Positions 1 to 8,778 of a DNA stretch of 64,000 nucleotides are shown here, in pieces (the stretch's first letter is position 1; each line of letters starts with the position of its first letter). The notes below the pieces were generated by a model. That model was not told where the DNA came from. It ran no database searches and saw nothing but the letters and a program-made list of their open reading frames with translations. The position numbers and the translations under genes are program-made. The DNA lies in the NCBI GenBank assembly GCA_964604165.1, contig CAZRYF010000004.1:85600-149599 (forward strand), read 5' to 3'. The stretch comes from JAYZDK01 sp964604165. GTDB lineage: Bacteria; Myxococcota_A; UBA796; CAJQPC01.

Positions 1-1666
1 CCATCTCCCGAAGTGCAGGCACCAGGGCATCCCCATCGGGAACCTTCATGGAGAGGCGCTTCCGCCCTTGGCGAGCAGAGATGAAGATGCGATTGGCCTG
101 TTGCGACAGAGCCAGCTTCTCCAGACCTTCTGCCTGGTTTGCTGCGGAGCGCTTCATCTCAGCCAGCTGCTCCAACAAGTCAAAGCCCGTACATTCCTTT
201 CGGGACATCCGTCTCGAAACAAGCGGGTGTACGGAGTAGCAACGGTCCTCAGAAGAAGCTGTCGAGTCCAAGAGACCCGCTGCCAGAAGCACCAGGCGCT
301 CCTTTCGTCGAACCCCCATCTCAGACAACACCGTCGCCGGAAGGGGCTCGGTGCTGTGAGCCGCCAATGCAAGGGCCTTTCGCTCACCCTGGGACAAGCC
401 ATCCACCTGGTTCTTGAACTGAGCCTTGAGACGCTCCAAGTCGCCCACATGTGCAAGACGCAAGAACTTCTTCTTTTCCAGGCTGGCTTCCCCGCGCTCG
501 TTCCACGCCACCCCCAGGGCACGGCTGGCCATGGGGTGCCCGTGGGTGCGGGCTTGGATCTCGTCCAAGTGGGGGTCGATTCCCTCGACCCGCAGTGAGG
601 CCATCAGCTCTGGGAGATCCTCCCGCGACAGGCCACCCACCTCTACCAACTTCAGGCTCTCCGCCCGGGCTGCAGGAGCGAGCGTGGACAAAAAGACCAC
701 CGAGGCCCCCGCTCCACGGCCGAGCAGCGCGCCCACAAGAAGGGCGAGCCGATCGTCCTTGAGGAAGGTCCCATCCCGGCGAAGAAGCGTCTCCAAGCCA
801 GAGATCACCAGCACCTCTCCCGGCTTGTCGGCAGAATCCAAGGCGCCAGCAAGGGCCGCTGCTGCCTTTCTTGGAATGGGGCGGTCATCCCCTTGGGCAG
901 CAGGAAGCGCAACGCCACCCACCCACTCGGCAATTCGAGTCGCCAGGGTGTCGTACCCCGCACCCTGTTCCAGGTGAACCCAACTGCCTTCCCTGGGTCC
1001 TTCTTCTTGGGAAAGTACATGCTTCAAGAGCCAGGTCTTTCCGATCCCTTCGGGGCCATGCACCACAACGGTACCCCCTCCAGAAATGGCCTCCTTCAAG
1101 GCCAGGACTTCTGCGCCCCGACCGACAAACACCGCCTGGGGTGCTCGAACCTGGACGGGCTCGGGCGCCTTGACCTGCTCCTTCTTGCGCTCCGGTGTCG
1201 CGGGTCGGAGCGAGGCAAACCCCATTCCGGCCGGGCTCCCTGCAGCCGCTGTTTCGGCTCCCGGCAAGGCAGCGACAAAATCCCGGGCTCGATCCTTGAT
1301 CTGCTGGGTCTTCATCATGCGAAGACGGCTGGGAAGCATGAAGGGGTTGAAGCTCTTGGTCACCATCACCAGGCGTGGGCGATGATCTGCAGCACCGAGG
1401 AGCTCATCCAATACCTTGAGACCGTCTGCATCCGCTGATGTGTCAGGATCCAACAGGACCAACACGCCACCCTGCGCGGAGGTCACGGGCTCAAGGGCTT
1501 CCGCAGACAGCGGCTGGAGAGGCTCCGGAGCATCCGAGCCAATGGAGATGCAAGTGAGGTTGGAGCGCTCTTGGATCGCATCCAACACATCCGATTCGGA
1601 GAGGGTGCGCTTGCCAAGTCCAAGTACGCAGCGCCCTCCCTGGATGGCGGTTTCTAGGCGTTTCAT
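1..1666 (-). CDS. STAND/NB-ARC-like P-loop NTPase, 3' end outside window
   Basis: An open minus-strand frame begins at the ATG at 1666 and runs off the left edge with no stop, giving 555 visible residues. Residues 1-135 look like an alpha/beta domain with a Gly-rich turn (GGRCVLGLG) and an LLDPD strand; I do not recognise the family. A linker follows, then FVGRGAEV and Walker A GPEGIGKTW at about residues 204-212, and a Walker B-like strand (VLVISGLE) near 290. The order FVGR then GPxGIGKT is typical of AAA_16/NB-ARC STAND ATPases, which oligomerise on sensing a ligand. A helical region follows the ATPase, and any sensor repeats lie beyond the edge. It is divergent from the pseudokinase gene at 1800, with about 130 bp between. 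ATP-binding STAND-like identity is fairly sure; the role is unknown. Confidence 0.7.
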   Translation of the reverse strand, partial: MKRLETAIQGGRCVLGLGKRTLSESDVLDAIQERSNLTCISIGSDAPEPLQPLSAEALEPVTSAQGGVLVLLDPDTSADADGLKVLDELLGAADHRPRLVMVTKSFNPFMLPSRLRMMKTQQIKDRARDFVAALPGAETAAAGSPAGMGFASLRPATPERKKEQVKAPEPVQVRAPQAVFVGRGAEVLALKEAISGGGTVVVHGPEGIGKTWLLKHVLSQEEGPREGSWVHLEQGAGYDTLATRIAEWVGGVALPAAQGDDRPIPRKAAAALAGALDSADKPGEVLVISGLETLLRRDGTFLKDDRLALLVGALLGRGAGASVVFLSTLAPAARAESLKLVEVGGLSREDLPELMASLRVEGIDPHLDEIQARTHGHPMASRALGVAWNERGEASLEKKKFLRLAHVGDLERLKAQFKNQVDGLSQGERKALALAAHSTEPLPATVLSEMGVRRKERLVLLAAGLLDSTASSEDRCYSVHPLVSRRMSRKECTGFDLLEQLAEMKRSAANQAEGLEKLALSQQANRIFISARQGRKRLSMKVPDGDALVPALREM

Positions 1667-1799
1667 GTGGATTCCCGTGCCTTCAGACTTCCGCGCCCAC
1701 TGCGGTACCGCGGACCGATGCCGATAACGCCCCCTTTTGGCAGGATCAAGGCCTCATTGAGGGCTGTCGTGCCTTGGGCGTTGCGGGTTAGGAGAACGT

Positions 1800-3845
1800 A
1801 TGGACCGTGGACCTCTCGCCGGCTTCTACCTTGTCTCGCCGCTCCCGTCGGAACACGAGGGCATCGAGTACTGGGCCACGAGGCATCCAGACGGCCGTAC
1901 AGGGGAGGCAACGCTGGGCCCCCCAAGCCTTGTAGATGCGGTGCGAACCCTTCCACAAGGAGGCCCCTGGGGCCAGACCTGGTGGGGCGAGGACAAGGTG
2001 GGCCCCTGGGTCTTGATGCCCGGGGAATTTGCGGTTTCCCTGACCCAGCTCCGGGGAAAGCTGGATGCCCCAGCTGCTTTTGCCGTGGGCTTGCTTCTGT
2101 TGGAGGCCCTGGCGCCCGTGCACGAAGCAGGAGGCGCACACCGGCGTCTTCACCCGTCCTGCATGGGGTTTGATCGCAGAGGCGTGCTGCGGGTTCGCCC
2201 TCGCCTCGGGGGTGGGTTGGTGCAAGACATTGCAGAGGGTGCCGACCCCCGTGCCACGGACTGCTGGGCTGTGGGGTGTGTCATTACCTGGCTCCTTGGA
2301 GCCGAGATTCCCGCCACAGAACAGACCTTGGAGGAGATTCGTTTCGACGGCGTGGACGAGCCCCGCGCACGCCTGACACTGGGCGGTCTTCTCAGGACAA
2401 ACCATCGTTTTCGCTTGTTTCCAGCCAGCCACGGTCGCCAGGCCCTGATGGCCCTTCTCCATTCCAGCGAGCACGGGGAAGACCACCTCACCAGAGCCCT
2501 GGAGAAGGAGGGCCTGGGCTCGGGACTTCGAGACCCAAAGAAGCCAATCGGAATCGGTGGAGCGCCCGCCCCACAGGAGCTTCCTCCCTCCCCGGACACC
2601 CCTGCATCCCCTCTTCCTTCCCTCACCCCCCCCGTCCCCAAGCCCCGACCCAAGAGCGGCTCCCGGGGGAACATCATTCGTCGCCCCTTTCAGATCAACC
2701 TGAAGAGCAAGACCGGCGAAAAGGAAGGTGAACCACCCAGCCCAAAGCCACCCCAGGCTGCGGGTCCCTCCCCCATCCGAATCCAGCTCGATCCGACAGG
2801 GCGACCCGTGGCAAGCATCCTCACCACGGAAGAGGCGGAAGCCTTCGATGCCGCGCTGAAGGCCAGTGAACCCCCTCCTCCCTTCACGATTCAAGTCCCG
2901 CTTGCGCCCGAACCGGAGCTTGCGCCCGAACCGGAGCTCGCGCCCGAACCGGAGCTTGCGCCCGAACCGGAGCTTGCGCCCGAACCGGAGCTTGCGCCGC
3001 CCCCTCTCGTCTCCCTGGAAGAAATCCTCAGCCCCGAAGCCCCTACGGACCCTCCCCCTCCTTGGCCAGAAGCTGCAGACCCAAGAAAGCCTGCATGGCC
3101 GGAGATTCCAGATGACGCCCCCTCCCTTCTGGCCCTGGAGCCCTTGAGCACCCGCCGGGAGATCACGGCTGAGCTGGAACAAGCCAAAGCGGAAACGCAA
3201 ACCGCGCCCCAAGCCCAACCCGCAGCCGCCCCTCCACCTGCCCCCCTCCCCCAGGAGGACATGGGCCTCACCATGAGCCCCCGCCCTGTCAGCATGTTCC
3301 CGGAAGGCCTCGGCGTGGGTTCCCTTGAAGATCGAGAGGATGCCCTGGGCCCCGGCAAGTGGTTGGAACAAGGCCGGAGCGCAGCAGAGATCACCCGGGA
3401 GCTTCCCTCCACCCCGATTCGGGAGATTGACATCGAGACCGGAGGCTATCCATGGGCCCGGTTCGCGGTCCTTGGAATGATTCTCGCCGGTGGATTCACG
3501 GCCTACCGGGCGGCGCAGCCAACCGAAGAAAACAAAGAGACGCCGCCGGGGGCCTCCCTGGTGGCGGATGCAGCCGCAGTCCAACCCCTGCACACCACCC
3601 ACGCAGCGGCGTCTGATGCACCGACTGTGACCATCACCTCCAACCTGGAAGAGGCCAGGGTCACCCTCGACGGGCACGATCACGGCCGGGTTCCCGCCTC
3701 CGTGCCCGTGCCAATGGACCAGGGACTCCATGAACTCTGCGTACAGAAGGGAACCCGGATTCGCTGCCTGAACCTGGCCGGAGAGGACCTGGCAGCCCGG
3801 GATCCCTACCGGGTGGAGGTAGAGGCTCTCTCGGGATTGCCGTGA
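1800..3845 (+). CDS. Pseudokinase-like membrane protein with C-terminal PEGA domain
   Basis: The protein has 681 residues. Residues 1-200 keep traces of a Ser/Thr kinase fold: HRRLHP followed by FDRRG where HRDLKP and the ILLD strand would be, and DCWAVGCV like kinase helix F. There is no Gly loop, the HRD Asp is Arg and the following Lys is His, so catalysis is unlikely. The middle is a long Pro/Ala/Glu-rich linker with five LAPEPE units. One membrane segment lies near residues 550-568, and a PEGA-type beta domain (VTITSNLEEARVTLDG) near 610-670 would be periplasmic. The start is supported by TAGGAG seven bases before the ATG. The stop overlaps the uvrC GTG (GTGA), so the two are probably co-transcribed. 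A role as a scaffold or sensor is inference. Confidence 0.8.
   Translation: MDRGPLAGFYLVSPLPSEHEGIEYWATRHPDGRTGEATLGPPSLVDAVRTLPQGGPWGQTWWGEDKVGPWVLMPGEFAVSLTQLRGKLDAPAAFAVGLLLLEALAPVHEAGGAHRRLHPSCMGFDRRGVLRVRPRLGGGLVQDIAEGADPRATDCWAVGCVITWLLGAEIPATEQTLEEIRFDGVDEPRARLTLGGLLRTNHRFRLFPASHGRQALMALLHSSEHGEDHLTRALEKEGLGSGLRDPKKPIGIGGAPAPQELPPSPDTPASPLPSLTPPVPKPRPKSGSRGNIIRRPFQINLKSKTGEKEGEPPSPKPPQAAGPSPIRIQLDPTGRPVASILTTEEAEAFDAALKASEPPPPFTIQVPLAPEPELAPEPELAPEPELAPEPELAPEPELAPPPLVSLEEILSPEAPTDPPPPWPEAADPRKPAWPEIPDDAPSLLALEPLSTRREITAELEQAKAETQTAPQAQPAAAPPPAPLPQEDMGLTMSPRPVSMFPEGLGVGSLEDREDALGPGKWLEQGRSAAEITRELPSTPIREIDIETGGYPWARFAVLGMILAGGFTAYRAAQPTEENKETPPGASLVADAAAVQPLHTTHAAASDAPTVTITSNLEEARVTLDGHDHGRVPASVPVPMDQGLHELCVQKGTRIRCLNLAGEDLAARDPYRVEVEALSGLP
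2901..2990 (+). repeat. Five 18-bp tandem repeats in pseudokinase linker
   Basis: The unit CTTGCGCCCGAACCGGAG occurs five times head to tail, with one T-to-C change in the third copy. It encodes LAPEPE units in the periplasmic or cytoplasmic linker of the pseudokinase. Near-identity at DNA level points to recent slippage expansion. Confidence 0.95.
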
Positions 3846-5662
3846 GTGACCTAGCTCAAAAGGTCCAGCGACTGCCCAACCTAAGCGGCGTCTACCTGTT
3901 CAAGGACGCCGCCGGAACCGTGCTCTACGTGGGCAAGGCCATCCACCTCAAAGCCCGTGTAAGCCAGTACCTTACCGGCCGAGACGGGCGCTTCATGATT
4001 CGTTTTCTGCTCTCTGCAGCCGCAGATGTGGACGTGGTGATCACGCACACGGAAAAGGAGGCGCTGATCTTGGAGAACACGCTCATCAAGCAGTACGCAC
4101 CCCGCTACAACACCCAGTTGAGAGACGACAAGAACTTCCTTCACATCCAGCTCGACGACACCACCGACTGGCCCCGTTTCCGACTCGTGCGAAGACTCGG
4201 AAAGAAGAGCCGCGTTTTTGGCCCGTACCACTCGGCCAAGAAGGCGCGCGCCACCCTGGACTTTCTGCACCGGGCGTTTCCCCTTCGCACCTGCTCGGAC
4301 TCCGTCCTCCAAAACCGCCAGCGGCCCTGCCTGCTGCACCAGCTGGACCGATGCGTTGCACCCTGTGTGGCGGGACACACCACGCCCGAGCAGTACCAGG
4401 GCCTCGTCTCCGATGGGCTGGCCCTCTTGGAGGGCAGAAGACAGGAGGTCGTGCAGTCCCTCCACCTTCGAATGCAAAAAGCAGCTGCCATCGAAGCCTT
4501 CGAGCAGGCTGCCCGGCTGCGGGATCTGGCGGCCCAGATTCAAGCCACCCTGGAAGAGCAGAAGGTCGTGGACAGGCGGGGATCCAACCGAGACGTGTGG
4601 GCATGGATTCGAGAGGGAGACCGCGGCATGGTCTGCGTGATCCCAGTGCGGCGCGGCCGCATGCTGGAACCGAGCTACTTTTGGTTTTCCACGCGTCTGG
4701 AGTCGGACTCGGAGCGCATCTCGTCCTGGCTGAATCGCTGGTACGGGGATGGAGGGGAAATCCCACCGGAAGTGCTCCTCGGCCAACTTCCCGATCGACC
4801 ACATCCCCTGGAAGAGGTTCTCTCGGAGCGCGCCGGTCGACGGGTGCACCTGTCCAAGCCCCAGCGAGGAGACAGACTGCGGCTCCTGGAGCTTGCCCAA
4901 CGAAACGTCTCCGACCGCTTTCGACGCACCTCCGATGACGAGGCGCGAACAGGGGCTGCCCTGAAGAGACTGGCTGCCCTGGCAAAACTGCCCGGGGCCC
5001 CGACCCGAATTGAGTGCTTCGACAATTCCCACTTTCAGGGAAGCCACCCGGTGGCCTCCCAGGTGGTCTTCGTGGACGGAAAGCCTGCCAAGAGGGAGTA
5101 CCGGACCTACCACATCAAGCGCGCTGCGGGGAATGACGACTACGCAGCCATGCGAGAAGTCTTGGGGAGACGTCTTCGCCGGGCATGGAAAGAGGAGTCC
5201 TTTCCGGATCTTCTCGTGGTGGATGGGGGCCGGGGCCAGCTCAATGCCGCCCTGGAGGTGCTGGAAGACTTGGGGCTGAAAGAGCTTGGGGTCCTGGGGT
5301 TGGCAAAACCCAAGGTGGAGAAGAAGCGAGGTCGCCTGCCCATCGACAAGATCCTGCTTCCCTTCTCCCCAGAACCTGTCCGACTGGAAGACCACGACCC
5401 CGCCCTGAACCTGCTTCGACATCTGCGGGACGAGTCGCACCGGGTCGCGGTGCAATTCCATCGGCGCACCCGAAACAAGTCCACACTTACATCTGAGCTG
5501 GATGCAATTGAAGGCGTGGGCCCGGCCCGACGGCGGGCACTTCTTCGGCACTTCGGCAGCCTGAAGGCCCTCAAACAGGCAGACGTAGAGGCCCTTTGTG
5601 CCGTGGAGGGCGTGGGCCCACGCCTGGCCCTTGCCATTGTCACCGGACTCAAAGGAGCTTGA
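3842..5662 (+). CDS. uvrC: UvrABC system protein C (excinuclease subunit C)
   Basis: UvrC makes the dual 3' and 5' incisions beside DNA lesions handed over by UvrA/UvrB in nucleotide excision repair. The 606-residue length fits the family. An N-terminal GIY-YIG nuclease (GVYLFKD with LYVGKA, residues about 16-35) cuts the 3' side. A UVR motif (AIEAFEQAARLRDL) lies near 220, the RNase H-like 5' nuclease with IECFDNSH near 390, and tandem helix-hairpin-helix motifs (IEGVGPARRRALL, VEGVGPRLA) at the C-terminus. The start is a GTG overlapping the TGA of the pseudokinase gene by four bases, implying translational coupling. It converges on the lipoprotein gene at 5676. Confidence 0.97.
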   Translation: MSDLAQKVQRLPNLSGVYLFKDAAGTVLYVGKAIHLKARVSQYLTGRDGRFMIRFLLSAAADVDVVITHTEKEALILENTLIKQYAPRYNTQLRDDKNFLHIQLDDTTDWPRFRLVRRLGKKSRVFGPYHSAKKARATLDFLHRAFPLRTCSDSVLQNRQRPCLLHQLDRCVAPCVAGHTTPEQYQGLVSDGLALLEGRRQEVVQSLHLRMQKAAAIEAFEQAARLRDLAAQIQATLEEQKVVDRRGSNRDVWAWIREGDRGMVCVIPVRRGRMLEPSYFWFSTRLESDSERISSWLNRWYGDGGEIPPEVLLGQLPDRPHPLEEVLSERAGRRVHLSKPQRGDRLRLLELAQRNVSDRFRRTSDDEARTGAALKRLAALAKLPGAPTRIECFDNSHFQGSHPVASQVVFVDGKPAKREYRTYHIKRAAGNDDYAAMREVLGRRLRRAWKEESFPDLLVVDGGRGQLNAALEVLEDLGLKELGVLGLAKPKVEKKRGRLPIDKILLPFSPEPVRLEDHDPALNLLRHLRDESHRVAVQFHRRTRNKSTLTSELDAIEGVGPARRRALLRHFGSLKALKQADVEALCAVEGVGPRLALAIVTGLKGA

Positions 5663-5675
5663 ACCGCGCCCCTTT

Positions 5676-6458
5676 CTATCGCTGCAAGATCAGATCCTCG
5701 ATCTTCTCGTAGAGCCGGTCACTGTTGGTGTGCCCGGAGTCGGCCACCCACTTGATCTCCATGTCCGGGCCCATCAAGTAGATCTTGGTCTTGGACTGGT
5801 AATAGAGATGCCATGAAGTGGTGATGGGCCTGGACGGGGATGCCTCATACAAAACGGTGCCCAAGCCGTTGGCTGTGGCCCACGCTGCCGCCGCATCCTT
5901 GTCGGCCTGGACCCCATCCGCATCATCGATCAAGAACACCGCACCGGAGACACCAAACGATGCGCCTTGTGAAGAAGCCAGCGAGTCTGCTTGTTCCACG
6001 ATGTCCTGAAGCCACCCGCTGATGGACACAAAGTGGTCGTTGTAGGCCGCCCCAAACACCAACACTGTGGCATTCCACGGGGGGGGCTCAACCCCCGTAA
6101 ACTGCTGGTACAGCCGCCACTCGGTGTCTGTCTGGTCGTTGGCGATCAAGTTGTAGGCCGTCTTTCCCTGGGCGTACCCATCGCCTTCCAGGTCAAACCC
6201 CGTATCTTCCGGCTCTCCGGTGTCTTCCGGCCCCGTGTCGTCAGGACTCTCCTCTCCTGTCTCCCCGGTGTCTTCCGGTCCCGTATCCACGTTCCAGGGC
6301 CCCGTGTCCTGGGCGGGCCCATCGCGCTGGCCACCCTGGTTACCAAACCCGTCGTCCTCCTTGACGACGCAAGCCCCCGCGACAAGCAAACCCAACGTGG
6401 GGACGCCCCACCAGAAAACAGCCGATTGCAATCGCATTCCCGCCATTCTAGCATGCAC
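5676..6458 (-). CDS. Lipoprotein with thioredoxin-like domain lacking CxxC
   Basis: The protein has a type II signal peptide with lipobox LVAGAC, then an Asp/Thr/Gly/Glu linker (DTGPEDTGE repeats) typical of surface lipoproteins in this lineage. The remaining ~150 residues (from YNLIANDQTD through WNATVLVFGAAYNDHFVSI to IYLMGPDMEI and a C-terminal helix) follow the strand and helix order of a redoxin/TlpA fold. The active-site Cys pair is missing, with AAYNDHF in its place, so redox activity is doubtful. The start may be the ATG at 6458 or the one at 6437 directly before the hydrophobic core. It is divergent from the sirtuin gene with only five bases between start codons. The fold assignment is by eye; the function is unknown. 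Confidence 0.75.
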   Translation of the reverse strand: MHARMAGMRLQSAVFWWGVPTLGLLVAGACVVKEDDGFGNQGGQRDGPAQDTGPWNVDTGPEDTGETGEESPDDTGPEDTGEPEDTGFDLEGDGYAQGKTAYNLIANDQTDTEWRLYQQFTGVEPPPWNATVLVFGAAYNDHFVSISGWLQDIVEQADSLASSQGASFGVSGAVFLIDDADGVQADKDAAAAWATANGLGTVLYEASPSRPITTSWHLYYQSKTKIYLMGPDMEIKWVADSGHTNSDRLYEKIEDLILQR

Positions 6459-6463
6459 TCCCT

Positions 6464-7210
6464 GTGTCCGCCGACTCCCTCTCCCGTGCAGCAGAAGCCC
6501 TCACCGGCGCCTCCCGGCTACTCGTCGTGACCGGCGCAGGGATATCCGCCGAGTCCGGCGTTCCCACGTTTCGGGGCGCAGGCGGACTGTGGGAGGGGTA
6601 TCGGGCAGAGGAGCTCGCCACCCCACAGGCCTTTTCCAGGGATCCTCTTCAGGTCTGGCGTTGGTACCGCTTTCGACTTGGCATCTGCCGAGGGGCAGCC
6701 CCAAACGCAGCCCACAAGGCAGTGGTGGACATGGAGCGACATTGGAAAGAAGACTTCCTGCTGACCACGCAGAACGTGGATGGCTTGCACCCTCGGGCGG
6801 GAAACCAGCGACTGATCGAGCTTCACGGAAACATCGAGACTGCTCGTTGCACCAACTGCGGACACACAGAACCCGTTTCGGGCGATCCATCTGTCCTCCC
6901 CCACTGCAGCCACTGCGGCGCACTGCAACGGCCCCACATTCTCTGGTTCGGTGAGTCCTACTGGCCAGGAATCATCGAGGACTCTGTGGCTTTCGCCGAA
7001 AAGGCCGATGTGGTGCTGGTCATTGGCACCTCTGGAAGGGTGTGGCCCCCCATCGCGATTGCCCTCCGTGCGCAAGAGTGCGGCGCGGCCCTGATCGACG
7101 TGAACCCAGACCCCTCCGAGTTGAGTGCCCACGCGGATGCGTGGCTTCGAGGCTCCGCCACCAAGTGGCTGCCTGCCCTCTGGGAACGCATGCGGGAAGC
7201 AGCGAAGTAG
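6464..7210 (+). CDS. cobB: NAD-dependent protein deacylase of the sirtuin family
   Basis: Sir2-family enzymes remove acyl groups from lysine using NAD+, releasing nicotinamide and O-acyl-ADP-ribose. At 248 residues this is a compact CobB-type member. It has GAGISAESGVPTFRG (NAD loop, residues 24-38), TQNVDGLH with the general-base region, ELHGN with the catalytic His, two zinc Cys pairs (CTNC and CSHC) and VIGTSGRVWP. A Tyr-x-x-Arg pair in WRWYRFR resembles the acyl-pocket residues of class III (desuccinylase) sirtuins. The start is GTG. It lies 111 bp upstream of lspA on the same strand. Confidence 0.93.
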   Translation: MSADSLSRAAEALTGASRLLVVTGAGISAESGVPTFRGAGGLWEGYRAEELATPQAFSRDPLQVWRWYRFRLGICRGAAPNAAHKAVVDMERHWKEDFLLTTQNVDGLHPRAGNQRLIELHGNIETARCTNCGHTEPVSGDPSVLPHCSHCGALQRPHILWFGESYWPGIIEDSVAFAEKADVVLVIGTSGRVWPPIAIALRAQECGAALIDVNPDPSELSAHADAWLRGSATKWLPALWERMREAAK

Positions 7211-7321
7211 TCCCCACTTGTTCGTCTCCAGGACGACCAAGCCACCAAGGCGTGTTGAGACAGCCGTTGCCCGTACCCCACTGCCCGGCTACCTTCCGGG
7301 CCGCCCATCCCGGAGAAATCT

Positions 7322-7897
7322 GTGCAAAAGAAGACCCTCTTCTTTGGCGTTGTCGCTGTGGTCCTGACCTTGTTGGACCAAGCCACCAAGTGGTGGATTC
7401 GCGCCAACCTCTGTCTGCAGCCAAGTCGCTTCTGTGACAAGCCGCGGGCCGTGGATGTGTTTCCCGGCTGGTTTCAGATCGTTCACGTGGAAAACCGAGG
7501 GGCTGCCTTTGGCATGCTGAACACATTTGAGCATCGAATGTGGGTCTTCCTGGTGTTCACCATCGTGGCGGTGGTCCTGCTGACGGTCATGTACCTTCAG
7601 CTCGAATCTGACGATGTCTTTCTCTCCACCACCTTGGGGTTGATTCTCTCCGGAGCCCTTGGCAACGGGATCGACCGGGTGGACAAGCAGGCGGTGACGG
7701 ACTTTCTGCGATTCTACGTGGACAACCCCGAGTGGAAGGCTCGACTGATCCAGACCTTTGGTACCAACGAATACCCCTCCTTCAATGTGGCGGACATGGC
7801 CATCTGCATTGGGGTGGGGCTCCTCTTTGTGCACTATCTCTTCCTGGAGGACCGCGAAGAGGTGGCCACCCAAGAAGAGCTCGCCGAGGACAACTGA
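7322..7897 (+). CDS. lspA: Lipoprotein signal peptidase (signal peptidase II)
   Basis: LspA is an inner-membrane aspartyl protease that removes signal peptides from diacylglyceryl-modified prolipoproteins. The 191-residue protein has about four membrane helices and the family blocks VENRGAAFG, GNGIDRV and FNVADMAI, which carry the two catalytic Asp residues. A loop of about 40 residues before the last block is somewhat long for the family. The GTG start follows CGGAGAAATCT, a reasonable ribosome site. The stop overlaps the lgt start (TGATG), so the two lipoprotein-processing steps are co-expressed. This fits the large number of lipoproteins in the window. Confidence 0.96.
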   Translation: MQKKTLFFGVVAVVLTLLDQATKWWIRANLCLQPSRFCDKPRAVDVFPGWFQIVHVENRGAAFGMLNTFEHRMWVFLVFTIVAVVLLTVMYLQLESDDVFLSTTLGLILSGALGNGIDRVDKQAVTDFLRFYVDNPEWKARLIQTFGTNEYPSFNVADMAICIGVGLLFVHYLFLEDREEVATQEELAEDN

Positions 7898-8778
7898 TGC
7901 ATCCCGTTCTCCTGGAGCTTCCCGGCGGCTTTGCCATCCACTTCTATGGTGCACTCCTGGCCTTGTCGGTCTTTCAAGCCGCCTACCTGATGGAGCGGTG
8001 GGGAGATCAGGATGGCTTGCCCGGGAAGCAGCTCTACGACATGGCCTTTTGGACTTTGTTGGGTGGCCTCGTCGGCGCTCGAGCGGAGTATGTCCGCGTC
8101 AATTGGCCAGAATTCCAAGACAACCTTCTGGCCTTGCTCAACCTTCGCCAAGGAGGTCTGGTCTTCTATGGTGGCCTGGTGGGTGCGCTGCTTACGTTCA
8201 CCATTTCCGCCTGGCGGCGAAACCTCCCAGTGGGGAAGGTGCTGGATGTCATTGCCCCCACAGTGCCCCTCGGGCATGTGTGGGGACGGCTGGGGTGCTT
8301 CTTTTCAGGCTGCTGCTATGGCCGGCCCGCCACGAATTCGCCTCTCACCATCACGTTCACTGACAAGCACTGCTGGGACCCAAACGCCTCCCCTGTAGGG
8401 GGCTGGAATCCCGAGGGGCTGCCGGTCTGCATACCCGAGCCGCTGTTCACCCCCCTGCACGCGACCCAGTTCTACGAGGCTGGCTACTGCCTGGTGCTCG
8501 GAATCTTTCTCGTGTGGATGAGAGGACACCGAAGATTCAGTGGCCAGCTCATTCTGACCTACCTGAGCATCTACCCGATCCTGCGGTCGATCAACGAGAC
8601 CTTCCGTGGTGACACAGAGCGCGGTTTTTTCATGGAATACGAGCTGGGACAGGTGATCTCCAACGCCCAGTTCATCTCTCTGTGCATCGTGTCCTTGTCG
8701 ATGGTGGCCTGGGTGACCCTTTGGCGTCGCGCCAGCCGGACCAGCCAGGACGCCTCCACCGCCGAAACCGCTCTGTAG
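7897..8778 (+). CDS. lgt: Prolipoprotein diacylglyceryl transferase
   Basis: Lgt transfers diacylglycerol from phosphatidylglycerol to the lipobox cysteine, the first step of lipoprotein maturation. The 293-residue protein has the signature IHFYG near the N-terminus, GGLVFYGG, and GRLGCFFSGCCYGRP around the conserved Arg and Gly residues, with multiple membrane helices. The start is the ATG that overlaps the lspA stop by one base. An upstream in-frame extension would lie inside lspA and is not credible. The last 107 bases overlap the 3' end of comEC on the other strand. Confidence 0.97.
   Translation: MHPVLLELPGGFAIHFYGALLALSVFQAAYLMERWGDQDGLPGKQLYDMAFWTLLGGLVGARAEYVRVNWPEFQDNLLALLNLRQGGLVFYGGLVGALLTFTISAWRRNLPVGKVLDVIAPTVPLGHVWGRLGCFFSGCCYGRPATNSPLTITFTDKHCWDPNASPVGGWNPEGLPVCIPEPLFTPLHATQFYEAGYCLVLGIFLVWMRGHRRFSGQLILTYLSIYPILRSINETFRGDTERGFFMEYELGQVISNAQFISLCIVSLSMVAWVTLWRRASRTSQDASTAETAL

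Noticed and set aside
2901..2990. CRISPR-like array
   Set aside because: Units are contiguous with no spacers and are in frame inside a gene.
1788..3731. Long minus-strand frame antisense to the pseudokinase
   Set aside because: Low-complexity Gly/Arg content from the repeat region; the plus frame has a ribosome site, a membrane helix and a PEGA domain.
3881..5551. Long open frame antisense to uvrC
   Set aside because: It mirrors uvrC codon structure in GC-rich DNA, has no domain pattern, and uvrC is certain on the plus strand.
7479..7494. CACGTG-centred sequence in lspA considered as a fourth parS
   Set aside because: Only the right arm fits (GGAA); the left arm has several mismatches, so ParB binding is unlikely.
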